NCBI GenBank assembly: GCA_021204715.1
Contig: JAJPYW010000124.1
Span: 1 to 8,961 of the forward strand
DNA: 8,961 bases
Direction of reading: 5' to 3'
From: Prevotellaceae bacterium
Lineage (GTDB): Bacteria; Bacteroidota; Bacteroidia; Bacteroidales; Bacteroidaceae
Shown: piece by piece, positions 1 through 6,422 of the stretch
Numbering within the stretch: the stretch's first letter is position 1
Layout: the number at the start of each line of letters is the position of its first letter
Program-made: the position numbers and the translations under genes
Notes under the pieces: generated by a model
What the model was told of the DNA's origin: nothing
Seen by the model: only the letters and a program-made list of their open reading frames with translations
Databases searched by the model: none

Positions 1-2339
1 CCGCCCAATTCAAAAAAACAATGGTAGACGGCATTTATTTCGACGCGCAGGAACTCGCCGACTTGGCCCGACCCCAAGCAACCATACAAAGCATTGCGCA
101 ATACCTGAAACTATCCAAAGACGACCGCGCCGATGTCCGTGCCGATACCCATACCGACACCGCAAGCACCTCACGTTACCCCAACCTGCAACGCCTCACC
201 GACGGGCTCATGCTCTACCCGCAACTCGTCAAGCAGATAGAAAACATGCTCACCCCTTACGGCAAACTCAAAGACAACGCCTCGCCCGAGCTGGCGCGCA
301 TACGCCGCGAGTTGGCAGGCACCGTGGGCAGCATTTCACGCACCTTGGAGAGCATACTGCGCGGGGCGCAAGCCGAAGGGTTGGTAGAGAAGAGCGTCAC
401 CGCCACCATACGCGACGGACGGTTGGTCATCCCCATTCCGCCCGCCATGAAACGCAAGATACGCGGCATTGTGCACGACGAGTCGGCCAGCGGCAAGACA
501 CTCTACATAGAACCCGCCGAAGTGGTGGAAGCCAACAACCGCATCCGCGAGTTGGAAAGCGAGGAGCGGCGTGAAATCATCCGCATCCTCACCGAAGTGT
601 CCGCCCGCCTGCGTCCCTGTATCCCCGACATGCTCTTCTCCTACGACTTCTTGGCACAAATAGACTTCACGCGCGCCAAAGCCCGCCTTGCCGACAGTAC
701 AGGCGGCGTCATCCCCTCGTTTGAAGAGAAGCCGGCCATGGACTGGGGCGCGGCCGTACACCCGTTGCTGCAACTCTCCCTTGCCAAGCACGGCAAGAAA
801 GTGGTGCCCTTAGACATCGAGCTGAACTCCGAAAGACGCATCCTCATCCTCTCGGGCCCCAACGCCGGCGGCAAGTCGGTATGCCTGAAAACCGTGGGGT
901 TGCTGCAGTACATGCTGCAGTGCGGCCTGCCCGTCCCCATGAACGAAGGGAGCCACACGGGTATATTCACGAGCCTCTTTATCGACATCGGCGACGAGCA
1001 GTCCATTGAAGACGACCTCAGCACCTACTCCTCGCACCTGACGAACCTGAAGATTATGATGAAGCAGAGCGACGCCGGCAGCCTCATCCTCATCGACGAG
1101 TTCGGCAGCGGCACCGAGCCGCAGATAGGCGGCGCCATTGCGCAAGCCGTCTTGGAGCGCTTCAACCAAAGAAAAGCCTACGGCGTCATCACCACCCATT
1201 ACCAGAACCTCAAGCAATATGCCGAAGGGCAAGAAGGACTTGTCAACGGCGCCATGCTCTACGACCGGCACCTCATGCGCCCGCTGTTCCAGCTGCAGAT
1301 AGGCAACCCCGGCAGTTCCTTCGCCATTGAGATTGCCCGCAAGATAGGCCTGCCCGAAGAAGGCTTCGCCGACGCCTCGTCCATTGTGGGCAGCGACTAC
1401 ATACACGCCGACAAATACCTTTTGGACATCGTGCGCGACAAGCGCTACTGGGAGAACAAACGCCGGCAGATACACCAACACGAGAAGCAATTGGAAGAGA
1501 CGCTCGCCCGCTACCAAGCCGAAATGGAAGCGTTGCAGAACTCCCGCAAAGAGATACTGCGCCAAGCCAAGGAAGAAGCCGGCGCCTTGGTACAAGAGGC
1601 CAACACCCGCATAGAGCACACCATACGCACCATCAAGGAAGCCCAAGCCGAAAGAGAGCGCACCAAGCAGGCGCGGCAGGAGTTGGCCGGTTTCCGCGAC
1701 ACAATAGAAAGCACCACCGACAAAGAGAAAGCACAAGAAGAAGAGGAGCGGAAAATAGCCCGCAAGATGGAGCGGCTGCAAGAGCGGCAGCGCCGCAAGC
1801 GCGACAAGAAAGCCGGCGGCGAGGGCGGCACGACAGCCCCCGAAAGCCCCAAGCCACCGTCACCACAACCACTCACGGCAGGCGACACCGTCAAGATAAA
1901 AGGCCAGACAGCCGTGGGCGAAGTGTTGGAAACAAGCGGCAAGACAGCCGTGGTAGCCTTCGGCAACCTCAAGACCACCGTGCCCTTGGAGCGGTTGGAA
2001 CGCACCGCGCAGGCCGCGACAAGCACCGTCTCCCGGCAGAAGAGCGCGGTGGGCAGCCGCACGCAAGAAGACCTCTACCAGAAGAGACTGCAATTCAAGC
2101 AAGACATCGACGTGCGCGGCATGCGCGGCGACGAAGCCCTGCAAGCCATCACCTACTTCATGGACGACGCCCTGCTTGTAGGCGCCTCAAGGGTGCGCAT
2201 CCTGCACGGCACAGGCACGGGCATCTTGCGCACACTCATCCGTCAATACTTGGCCACCGTGCCCGGCGTGCGTCACTTCGCCGACGAGCACGTGCAGTTC
2301 GGCGGCGCCGGCATCACCGTGGTCGACTTGGAAGACTGA
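1..2339 (+). CDS. mutS2: MutS2 family ATPase/Smr endonuclease, 5'-truncated by window edge
   Basis: MutS2 is a homodimeric ABC-type ATPase that binds branched DNA and limits recombination; in Bacillus subtilis it also acts on collided ribosomes. The frame is open from base 3 to the edge, and the residues before the Met at 21 fit the family, so that Met is internal and roughly 50-60 N-terminal residues are missing (from recalled family length). Numbering from this Met: core and clamp region about 55-270; Walker A GPNAGGKS at 279-286; ABC signature region LSTYSSHL at 333-340; Walker B LILIDE ending D359-E360; switch His in TTHY (H393); charged coiled coil about 475-600; a linker rich in Pro, Gly and Lys; KOW-like segment about 618-660; C-terminal Smr domain with DIDVRG (D697, R699) and HGTGTG (729-734). 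All catalytic motifs are intact. The stop lies 2 bases from that of the convergent lipoprotein gene. Family call is very secure. Confidence 0.97.
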   Translation, partial: AQFKKTMVDGIYFDAQELADLARPQATIQSIAQYLKLSKDDRADVRADTHTDTASTSRYPNLQRLTDGLMLYPQLVKQIENMLTPYGKLKDNASPELARIRRELAGTVGSISRTLESILRGAQAEGLVEKSVTATIRDGRLVIPIPPAMKRKIRGIVHDESASGKTLYIEPAEVVEANNRIRELESEERREIIRILTEVSARLRPCIPDMLFSYDFLAQIDFTRAKARLADSTGGVIPSFEEKPAMDWGAAVHPLLQLSLAKHGKKVVPLDIELNSERRILILSGPNAGGKSVCLKTVGLLQYMLQCGLPVPMNEGSHTGIFTSLFIDIGDEQSIEDDLSTYSSHLTNLKIMMKQSDAGSLILIDEFGSGTEPQIGGAIAQAVLERFNQRKAYGVITTHYQNLKQYAEGQEGLVNGAMLYDRHLMRPLFQLQIGNPGSSFAIEIARKIGLPEEGFADASSIVGSDYIHADKYLLDIVRDKRYWENKRRQIHQHEKQLEETLARYQAEMEALQNSRKEILRQAKEEAGALVQEANTRIEHTIRTIKEAQAERERTKQARQELAGFRDTIESTTDKEKAQEEEERKIARKMERLQERQRRKRDKKAGGEGGTTAPESPKPPSPQPLTAGDTVKIKGQTAVGEVLETSGKTAVVAFGNLKTTVPLERLERTAQAATSTVSRQKSAVGSRTQEDLYQKRLQFKQDIDVRGMRGDEALQAITYFMDDALLVGASRVRILHGTGTGILRTLIRQYLATVPGVRHFADEHVQFGGAGITVVDLED

Positions 2340-2341
2340 CC

Positions 2342-2875
2342 TCACCAGCCCTCCATCAAATCCGTCTTTTCTATAGAGCACTTGCCCTCGGCCGATACCG
2401 TCAGCCGCAGCAAGGTGTAAAGGTCGGTCTGCGGATAACCCACACTCACCAAGAAAGAGAGCCCCGCGGCCGAAGCGTCATACACCAACCCCTGCAATAT
2501 GGAGTGTTCCAAGAAGGCCGGCTCCACGTAGGGCGCGAAATCACGCTTGGTAAAGACACGGCGCAACACCTGCCTGCCTTCACACAGTATGTCCACCGTG
2601 ATGCCGTTGTCCAAGAAGCGTTCCCCCTGCCCGTTCTGCACCACAGGCAGGGCGGCGTCGGGCGCGCGCATCACGGTCGCCACATACTTCTTGCCTTTGT
2701 AGACAATCTCCTCGCGCGCCTGCGAGGGCGACATCTGTTGCACGGCCGGCTCGCCCTCGTCGGGCGTCTTCTCCACCAATTGTATGCCGTTCTTGTCGCG
2801 TCCGCTCCCGCAAGAAGAGAGCGCCAAGAGCGCCGCCATCCCCACGCAGGCACCTATATAAAAGAATCCTTTCAT
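2342..2875 (-). CDS. DUF4738-like lipoprotein
   Basis: A small secreted lipoprotein of 177 residues and unknown function. The start at 2875 was preferred to an in-frame start at 2944 because it gives a proper type II signal: M-K-G, a hydrophobic stretch at 4-19, then lipobox L19-S20-S21-C22. The upstream alternative would also run through the promoter candidate and into the terminator of the gene before. The mature part begins GSGRDKNG, with no obvious run of acidic residues like the surface-export signal described for Bacteroidota, so I infer inner-leaflet or periplasmic anchoring. The body (about 55-177) is a compact alternating beta/turn domain with the segment VFTKRDFAPYVEP (107-119). It resembles DUF4738 of Bacteroides and Prevotella; this is recognition by pattern, not a search. 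It is probably transcribed alone. Lipoprotein call is strong, DUF number moderate. Confidence 0.85.
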   Translation of the reverse strand: MKGFFYIGACVGMAALLALSSCGSGRDKNGIQLVEKTPDEGEPAVQQMSPSQAREEIVYKGKKYVATVMRAPDAALPVVQNGQGERFLDNGITVDILCEGRQVLRRVFTKRDFAPYVEPAFLEHSILQGLVYDASAAGLSFLVSVGYPQTDLYTLLRLTVSAEGKCSIEKTDLMEGW

Positions 2876-2900
2876 CACACTGTCATTTAAATTAATGGGG

Positions 2901-2932
2901 CAAAGAAACGAAAAGCCACCGAATAATACAAG
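2901..2932 (-). promoter_or_regulatory. Bacteroides-type promoter candidate for the lipoprotein gene
   Basis: On the minus strand TTTCTTTG (2908-2901) matches the Bacteroides -7 box TAnnTTTG at five of six fixed positions. CTTG (2932-2929) matches the -33 box TTTG at three of four, with a 20-base spacer, which is the usual spacing. Transcription would begin about 2893-2897, giving a leader of about 20 bases before the ATG at 2875. The site lies just past the terminator of the preceding gene, as expected for an independent unit. The -7 box is imperfect. Confidence 0.5.
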
Positions 2933-2942
2933 GGAAACAGCC

Positions 2943-3019
2943 AAAAACAGCTAAGGGGCCACATCCCTTCGCCGCCGCCTGCCCTTAAAAGGCAAGCCAA
3001 GCATGGGATGCAGCCCCTT
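2943..3019 (-). terminator. Long branched hairpin terminator of the DUF4890-like gene
   Basis: Starting 25 bases after the stop codon at 3045, the minus strand carries AAGGGGCTGCATCCC (3019-3005) and, 37 bases on, GGGATGTGGCCCCTT (2967-2953). As RNA these form a 15-bp stem with two adjacent G-U pairs. The loop holds a second hairpin (2997-2977) that also needs two G-U pairs. Soon after the outer stem come five T residues (2947-2943). On the plus strand the same wobble positions become C/A mismatches, so the structure pairs fully only as minus-strand RNA. This is the expected orientation for the gene ending at 3045. The T-run is short and starts 5 bases after the stem, so efficiency is uncertain. 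Confidence 0.7.
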
Positions 3020-3044
3020 AATAATACCTATCTAAACTAAAAAC

Positions 3045-3617
3045 TTACATGTTACCGTCGGGATCGCCGCCGTCAATGAAGCCACCCTGAGGACCGTCGG
3101 GACCACCCATCGGACCACCTTGAGGGCCTTCACCGGGACCACCCATCGGGCCACCGTGAGGACCGCCTTCGGGACCGCCGGGGCCACGTCTTCCACCTTT
3201 GCCGCCCTTGCGGTTCTTCTGGTCATTCTGATAGGCTTGGAACTGCTCTTCGGTCAAGATGCCTTTAATCTGCTCCTCGTAAGCCTCGCGGGCCGTCTTC
3301 ATCTCTTCCATCTTGGCTTTGCGGGCTGCGTCCATTTCCTGACGCTGCTCTTCAGTCATCTCCTCGGGAGCACCTTGTCCTTCGGGACGTTGGGGACGCA
3401 TCTTGGCCATTTGCTCCACCCATGCTTGGTTCACCTCGAGCAGGCTTGCCTGCTGCGTCTCGTCCAAACCATACTTCTGAACCATACGTTCAGTCATCTT
3501 CTGAGCCATCTCGGCGGGGTCAGGAGCCTGACCGCCACGCGGGCCGCCTTCTTGTGCCATGCTCAATCCTCCCATAAGGAAGAGAGCTGCCAATGATAAT
3601 GTCAATTTCTTCATCAT
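3045..3617 (-). CDS. DUF4890-like secreted protein with LTxxQ-like motifs and Gly/Pro-rich tail
   Basis: A 190-residue exported protein. Residues 1-21 form a type I signal peptide (M-M-K-K, hydrophobic core, likely cut after S-M-A before Q22). The middle (about 33-133) is a charged, Met/Gln/Glu-rich helical region with LDETQ (51-55), MTEEQ (87-91) and LTEEQ (121-125). These resemble the LTxxQ motifs of Spy/CpxP periplasmic chaperones; Bacteroides proteins of this look are filed as DUF4890. From about 137 the chain turns basic (KGGKGGRR) and then becomes a Gly/Pro tail with a 12-residue repeat around GGPMGGP, ending in an acidic DPDGNM. A start at the second Met (3614) is equally possible. AAAGAAG lies just upstream as a weak ribosome-binding site. 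Function is inferred: a periplasmic stress or folding role is plausible but not shown. The gap to trkA is 162 bases, so it is probably a separate unit. Confidence 0.85.
   Translation of the reverse strand: MMKKLTLSLAALFLMGGLSMAQEGGPRGGQAPDPAEMAQKMTERMVQKYGLDETQQASLLEVNQAWVEQMAKMRPQRPEGQGAPEEMTEEQRQEMDAARKAKMEEMKTAREAYEEQIKGILTEEQFQAYQNDQKNRKGGKGGRRGPGGPEGGPHGGPMGGPGEGPQGGPMGGPDGPQGGFIDGGDPDGNM
3099..3164. repeat. 36-bp period coding repeat in the Gly/Pro tail
   Basis: Bases 3099-3128 and 3135-3164 match at 27 of 30 positions, giving a period of 36 bases, exactly 12 codons. The repeat encodes two tandem units around GGPMGGP in the tail of the DUF4890-like protein. Because the period keeps the frame, unit number could change by slippage without breaking the gene. 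Confidence 0.8.
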
Positions 3618-3779
3618 AACTTCTTTACATTTTTAAGTGTTGTTATTAAAATGCTGTCTCTTTCTTGTTGCAACACCTTTATGACTACATAGCGGCAGAT
3701 AAGTTTAAAGGCGACACGCGCTTTTAACATAGATAAAAGATTTTCTTGCCAATGCTTAACCAATGTTACGCCATCGCCC
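3618..3779 (-). promoter_or_regulatory. Upstream region of the DUF4890-like gene, with a 10-bp palindrome
   Basis: This 162-base gap separates trkA from the gene starting at 3617. It is more A/T-rich than its flanks. I found no good TAnnTTTG box. It holds a perfect 10-bp palindrome TGTTGCAACA at 3666-3675, about 50 bases before the start codon, and a direct repeat of CCAATG at 3749-3754 and 3760-3765 (11-base period). It also holds GTGTTG and CAACAC arms (minus strand) that could pair over the leader. Any of these might be operator sites. No clear terminator for trkA was seen. Confidence 0.3.
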
Positions 3780-4466
3780 CTACAATGCCTTCCAGAACTT
3801 GCGGAAGTCGCTGTAGCGTCCGTAGCACACCAAGCGGTCGTCGGCCTGCACCTGTTCGTTCTCGGGAAACTCGTTCATCACGCTGTACTCCGTAAAAGAG
3901 ATGCCCACGGCGTTCTTCAGCGTCGCGCCCCGCTTCAAGGCCAGCATCTTCAAGCCGAACTCCTTTTCAAGCTTCAGCTCGTTCACATAGTAGCCCACGA
4001 GTTTTTTGGGAATGGGGAACTTGATTACATAGTAGTCGGCGTCCACCTTGAACACTTCGATGTTGCGTCCGAACTCCACCAAGCGCACCAATCCGCGGGC
4101 GGCGTCCTCCTCGGGCGTGAGTATCCGTTCCAAGCCGAAAGCCTCCAATACAGAGCGGTGCACGTCGTCGTAGGCCCGGGCATAGATGTGTTTCACCTTC
4201 CACTTCTTCAGGAGTGCCACCACCCTGACGGACGCGCCGAAGTTGGCCCCGATAGCCACGATAACGGCGTCCACGCTTTGCAACGGCAGCACCGAGAGCG
4301 ACTGCGCGTCGGTGGCGTCGAGCACGAAAGCGGCCGCAATCTTCTCCTTTATGTTGTCCACACGGCCGGCGTTGGAGTCCACGCCTATCACCTCGTGCCC
4401 CAACACCGAGAACTCCTCGGCCAACACATGCCCGTAATTTCCTAAACCGATAATGATATATTTCAT
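3780..4466 (-). CDS. trkA: TrkA/KtrA-type K+ uptake regulatory subunit (RCK domain)
   Basis: A cytoplasmic regulatory subunit of Trk/Ktr potassium uptake. It forms a ring under the TrkH channel and gates it in response to bound nucleotide. At 228 residues it has one RCK_N plus one RCK_C domain, the KtrA size, about half of the duplicated enterobacterial TrkA. Seen directly: Rossmann motif GLGNYG at 7-12 opening the protein; an acidic residue after the second strand (V-I-G-V-D30) for the nucleotide ribose; VLDATD at 48-53; a segment AIGANFGASV near 72-81. The C-terminal part, from about 142, matches RCK_C (the IKFPIPKKLVGYYVNELKL region) and ends with ADDRLVCYG before the tail. The start at 4466 is 6 bases after the trkH stop, with AAGG close upstream, so the two are almost certainly cotranscribed and probably translationally coupled. 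ktrA would be an equally fair symbol. Confidence 0.93.
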   Translation of the reverse strand: MKYIIIGLGNYGHVLAEEFSVLGHEVIGVDSNAGRVDNIKEKIAAAFVLDATDAQSLSVLPLQSVDAVIVAIGANFGASVRVVALLKKWKVKHIYARAYDDVHRSVLEAFGLERILTPEEDAARGLVRLVEFGRNIEVFKVDADYYVIKFPIPKKLVGYYVNELKLEKEFGLKMLALKRGATLKNAVGISFTEYSVMNEFPENEQVQADDRLVCYGRYSDFRKFWKAL

Positions 4467-4472
4467 GTTACC

Positions 4473-6302
4473 TTAATTGATAATGATTTGTCCACTTGGA
4501 TAGCGGTACTTCGTGTGCTTCTTCTGGCGGATGACGCCAAGCATCAATGTCATGAGCCCCACGCGTCCCACGAACATCAAGACCACCAACAACAGCTTGC
4601 TGGCGTCGCCCAAAAGGGGTGTAGCACCCAAGGTAGAGCCCACCGTGCTCAAGGCCGACACGCATTCGAACACCACAGCCATGAGCGAGAGTTGCGGTTC
4701 CAACGCGCTGATGGTAAAGACCGACACAAGGATTACGGCGAGCGAGAGCAACACCGTGACGTTGGCCCGGCGTATGGAGTCTTGCGAGAGCTGGCGCCCG
4801 AACACTTCCACCCTGTCCGAGCCGCGCAGCACCGCTCCCACATTGAAGAGCGCCACCGCGAAAGCGTTCACTTTGATGCCGCCGGCGGTAGATTGCGCGC
4901 TGCCGCCAATCCACATCAGAAAGAGATAAATCAAGAGCGTCTGCGCCCCGAAAGTAGTCAAGTCCACGGTAGAGAAGCCTGCCGTGCGCGGCACCACCGC
5001 GTTGAAGAAGGAGTGTGTCAGCTTGTCAAGCACAGGCATCTCGTTGAAAGCGTTGTTCCACTCCAACACCGCGATGCCCGCCGTTCCCAATACAAGCAGC
5101 AGGCAGGTAAAAATCAACACAATCCTTGTGTTGAGGTTATAGAGGTGGTAGAACTGCCGTCCGTCCCGCTCCCACGTGCGCAGGAAGTGCCACAAGCGCC
5201 GCAAGTGGTGCAGCAGAATATCCTTGAAGTTCACAAGTATGGGAAAGCCTATGCCGCCCAATATCACCAACAGCGATATATAAATAAGGAAGGCGTTGTG
5301 CCCCGACATTACCAGCGGGTTGCCCAATCCGCCGGGCAGGTAAGAGAAGCCCGAATTGCAGAAAGCCGATATGGAATGGAAGGCCGAGAAAGCCATTTCC
5401 TCGTGCAAGTCCATGCCCATGGTGCCGTGTATGTCGCTCCAAATGGCCAGCATGCCGGTGCCCTCTATGGCAAGCGTAAAGAACAGAATGTAGACCAACG
5501 TGGAGAGCAATGAGTTCAGCGAGTCCGAGCTCACCATGTCGCGTATCACCAACTGGTTGTACACCGACGTGTTGCCCATGAAGAAGAGGGCGAAGAAGCT
5601 CGTCAGTGTCATCACGCCCAAGCCGCCTATCTGCACCAAGAAGATAATCACCGTGAGGCCTGCCGGCGTGAAGGTGGCCGACACGTCTACGGGCGACAAG
5701 CCCGTCACGCACACGGCGCTGGTCGACAAGAAAAAGGAGTCCACCCAAGAGATGCCCTGCACCGTGCAGCGCGGCAGCATCAGCAAGCCGGTACCTATTA
5801 TAATGAATACCAAGAAGCTGATGGCAAGTATCAGCGACGGGTTGGTGCGCCTTCCAAGCAGCCTCACCAAGCCCGAGGAGAGGTTCAACAGCGAGAGCAG
5901 CAGCAGCAGCACAAGCCTGTAGGCGTCGCCCTGCAAGAAGTCCCACACGGTCTGCACCACGCCTTCTTCGTCGGGACGGAAGAAGAAAGCCGGCACCAAT
6001 GAGAGGTAGAGCAGCAGGTTCAGCACCCAAGCGAACTTGCTGTAGGCTTTGAGCGTGGTGCGGAAGCGGAAAACGATTTGCAGCGTGGTGTAAACCAAGA
6101 AGAGCACCCACACGGCGTGGTACAGGCGGTGTATGCGCGCCACTTCATAGTCGGATATGTCGAAGCCATACTCGTACACCAACCCCAATATCAGCAGGAA
6201 GGAGGCCAAGTAGACAAAGCCGGCCACCACGTTCATGGCCCAACGCGTGTAGGTGTAGAGCCACTTGTTCCTATACAACAACCATTTGTGGTAGAACTTC
6301 AT
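4473..6302 (-). CDS. trkH: TrkH/KtrB-type potassium uptake channel subunit
   Basis: The membrane subunit that conducts K+ (or Na+-coupled K+) into the cell. The four pore loops of the family are all visible with their filter glycines: CVTG (G201), CNSGF (G318), RTAGF (G442) and STVG (G555). The core of paired M1-P-M2 repeats runs from about residue 155 to the end. At 609 residues it is longer than enterobacterial TrkH (about 480): residues 1-150 add about four hydrophobic segments (about 22-43, 60-80, 91-108, 127-149) not needed for the pore. Such long forms are, to my knowledge, usual in Bacteroidota. The start at 6302 follows an A-rich leader, typical for the phylum. The C-terminus is basic and short, consistent with contact to the TrkA ring encoded immediately downstream. 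The gene is intact. Confidence 0.95.
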   Translation of the reverse strand: MKFYHKWLLYRNKWLYTYTRWAMNVVAGFVYLASFLLILGLVYEYGFDISDYEVARIHRLYHAVWVLFLVYTTLQIVFRFRTTLKAYSKFAWVLNLLLYLSLVPAFFFRPDEEGVVQTVWDFLQGDAYRLVLLLLLSLLNLSSGLVRLLGRRTNPSLILAISFLVFIIIGTGLLMLPRCTVQGISWVDSFFLSTSAVCVTGLSPVDVSATFTPAGLTVIIFLVQIGGLGVMTLTSFFALFFMGNTSVYNQLVIRDMVSSDSLNSLLSTLVYILFFTLAIEGTGMLAIWSDIHGTMGMDLHEEMAFSAFHSISAFCNSGFSYLPGGLGNPLVMSGHNAFLIYISLLVILGGIGFPILVNFKDILLHHLRRLWHFLRTWERDGRQFYHLYNLNTRIVLIFTCLLLVLGTAGIAVLEWNNAFNEMPVLDKLTHSFFNAVVPRTAGFSTVDLTTFGAQTLLIYLFLMWIGGSAQSTAGGIKVNAFAVALFNVGAVLRGSDRVEVFGRQLSQDSIRRANVTVLLSLAVILVSVFTISALEPQLSLMAVVFECVSALSTVGSTLGATPLLGDASKLLLVVLMFVGRVGLMTLMLGVIRQKKHTKYRYPSGQIIIN

Positions 6303-6422
6303 GTTTGGTTTTCTGTTTCTTAAGTGAGCACTTCTCTTTTCATGCCCGATAGGTAGTGCAAGATTAAGAAAAAAATGGCTTACATCGTGGAATGGGGCGT
6401 TACTTTATACTTATTTTAACAT
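6303..6422 (-). promoter_or_regulatory. Leader/promoter region of trkH-trkA
   Basis: The 120 bases ahead of trkH are A/T-rich. The best -7 candidate on the minus strand is TAATCTTG (6366-6359), five of six fixed positions of TAnnTTTG, but no -33 match sits at the right distance. A small inverted repeat AAGTG-n2-CACTT (6322-6333) lies about 20 bases from the start codon and could be an operator or a weak leader hairpin. A minus-strand T7 run (6375-6369) follows the phosphoesterase gene, but no stem precedes it, so I do not call a terminator. Confidence 0.3.

Noticed and set aside
810..1781. Long minus-strand open frame (323 codons) inside mutS2
   Set aside because: It lies fully antisense to a gene with intact motifs. 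Its composition is that of a codon-bias shadow, and no domain is recognisable.
2876..2944. Longer version of the lipoprotein starting at 2944
   Set aside because: It would place coding sequence over the promoter candidate and the terminator T-run, and would put 23 residues before a textbook lipoprotein signal.
4488..5513. Plus-strand open frame of 341 codons antisense to trkH
   Set aside because: No recognisable domain. trkH on the other strand has all four pore motifs, so this frame is a by-product.
6369..6400. Rho-independent terminator after the phosphoesterase gene
   Set aside because: There is a minus-strand T7 run, but no stem of useful length precedes it.
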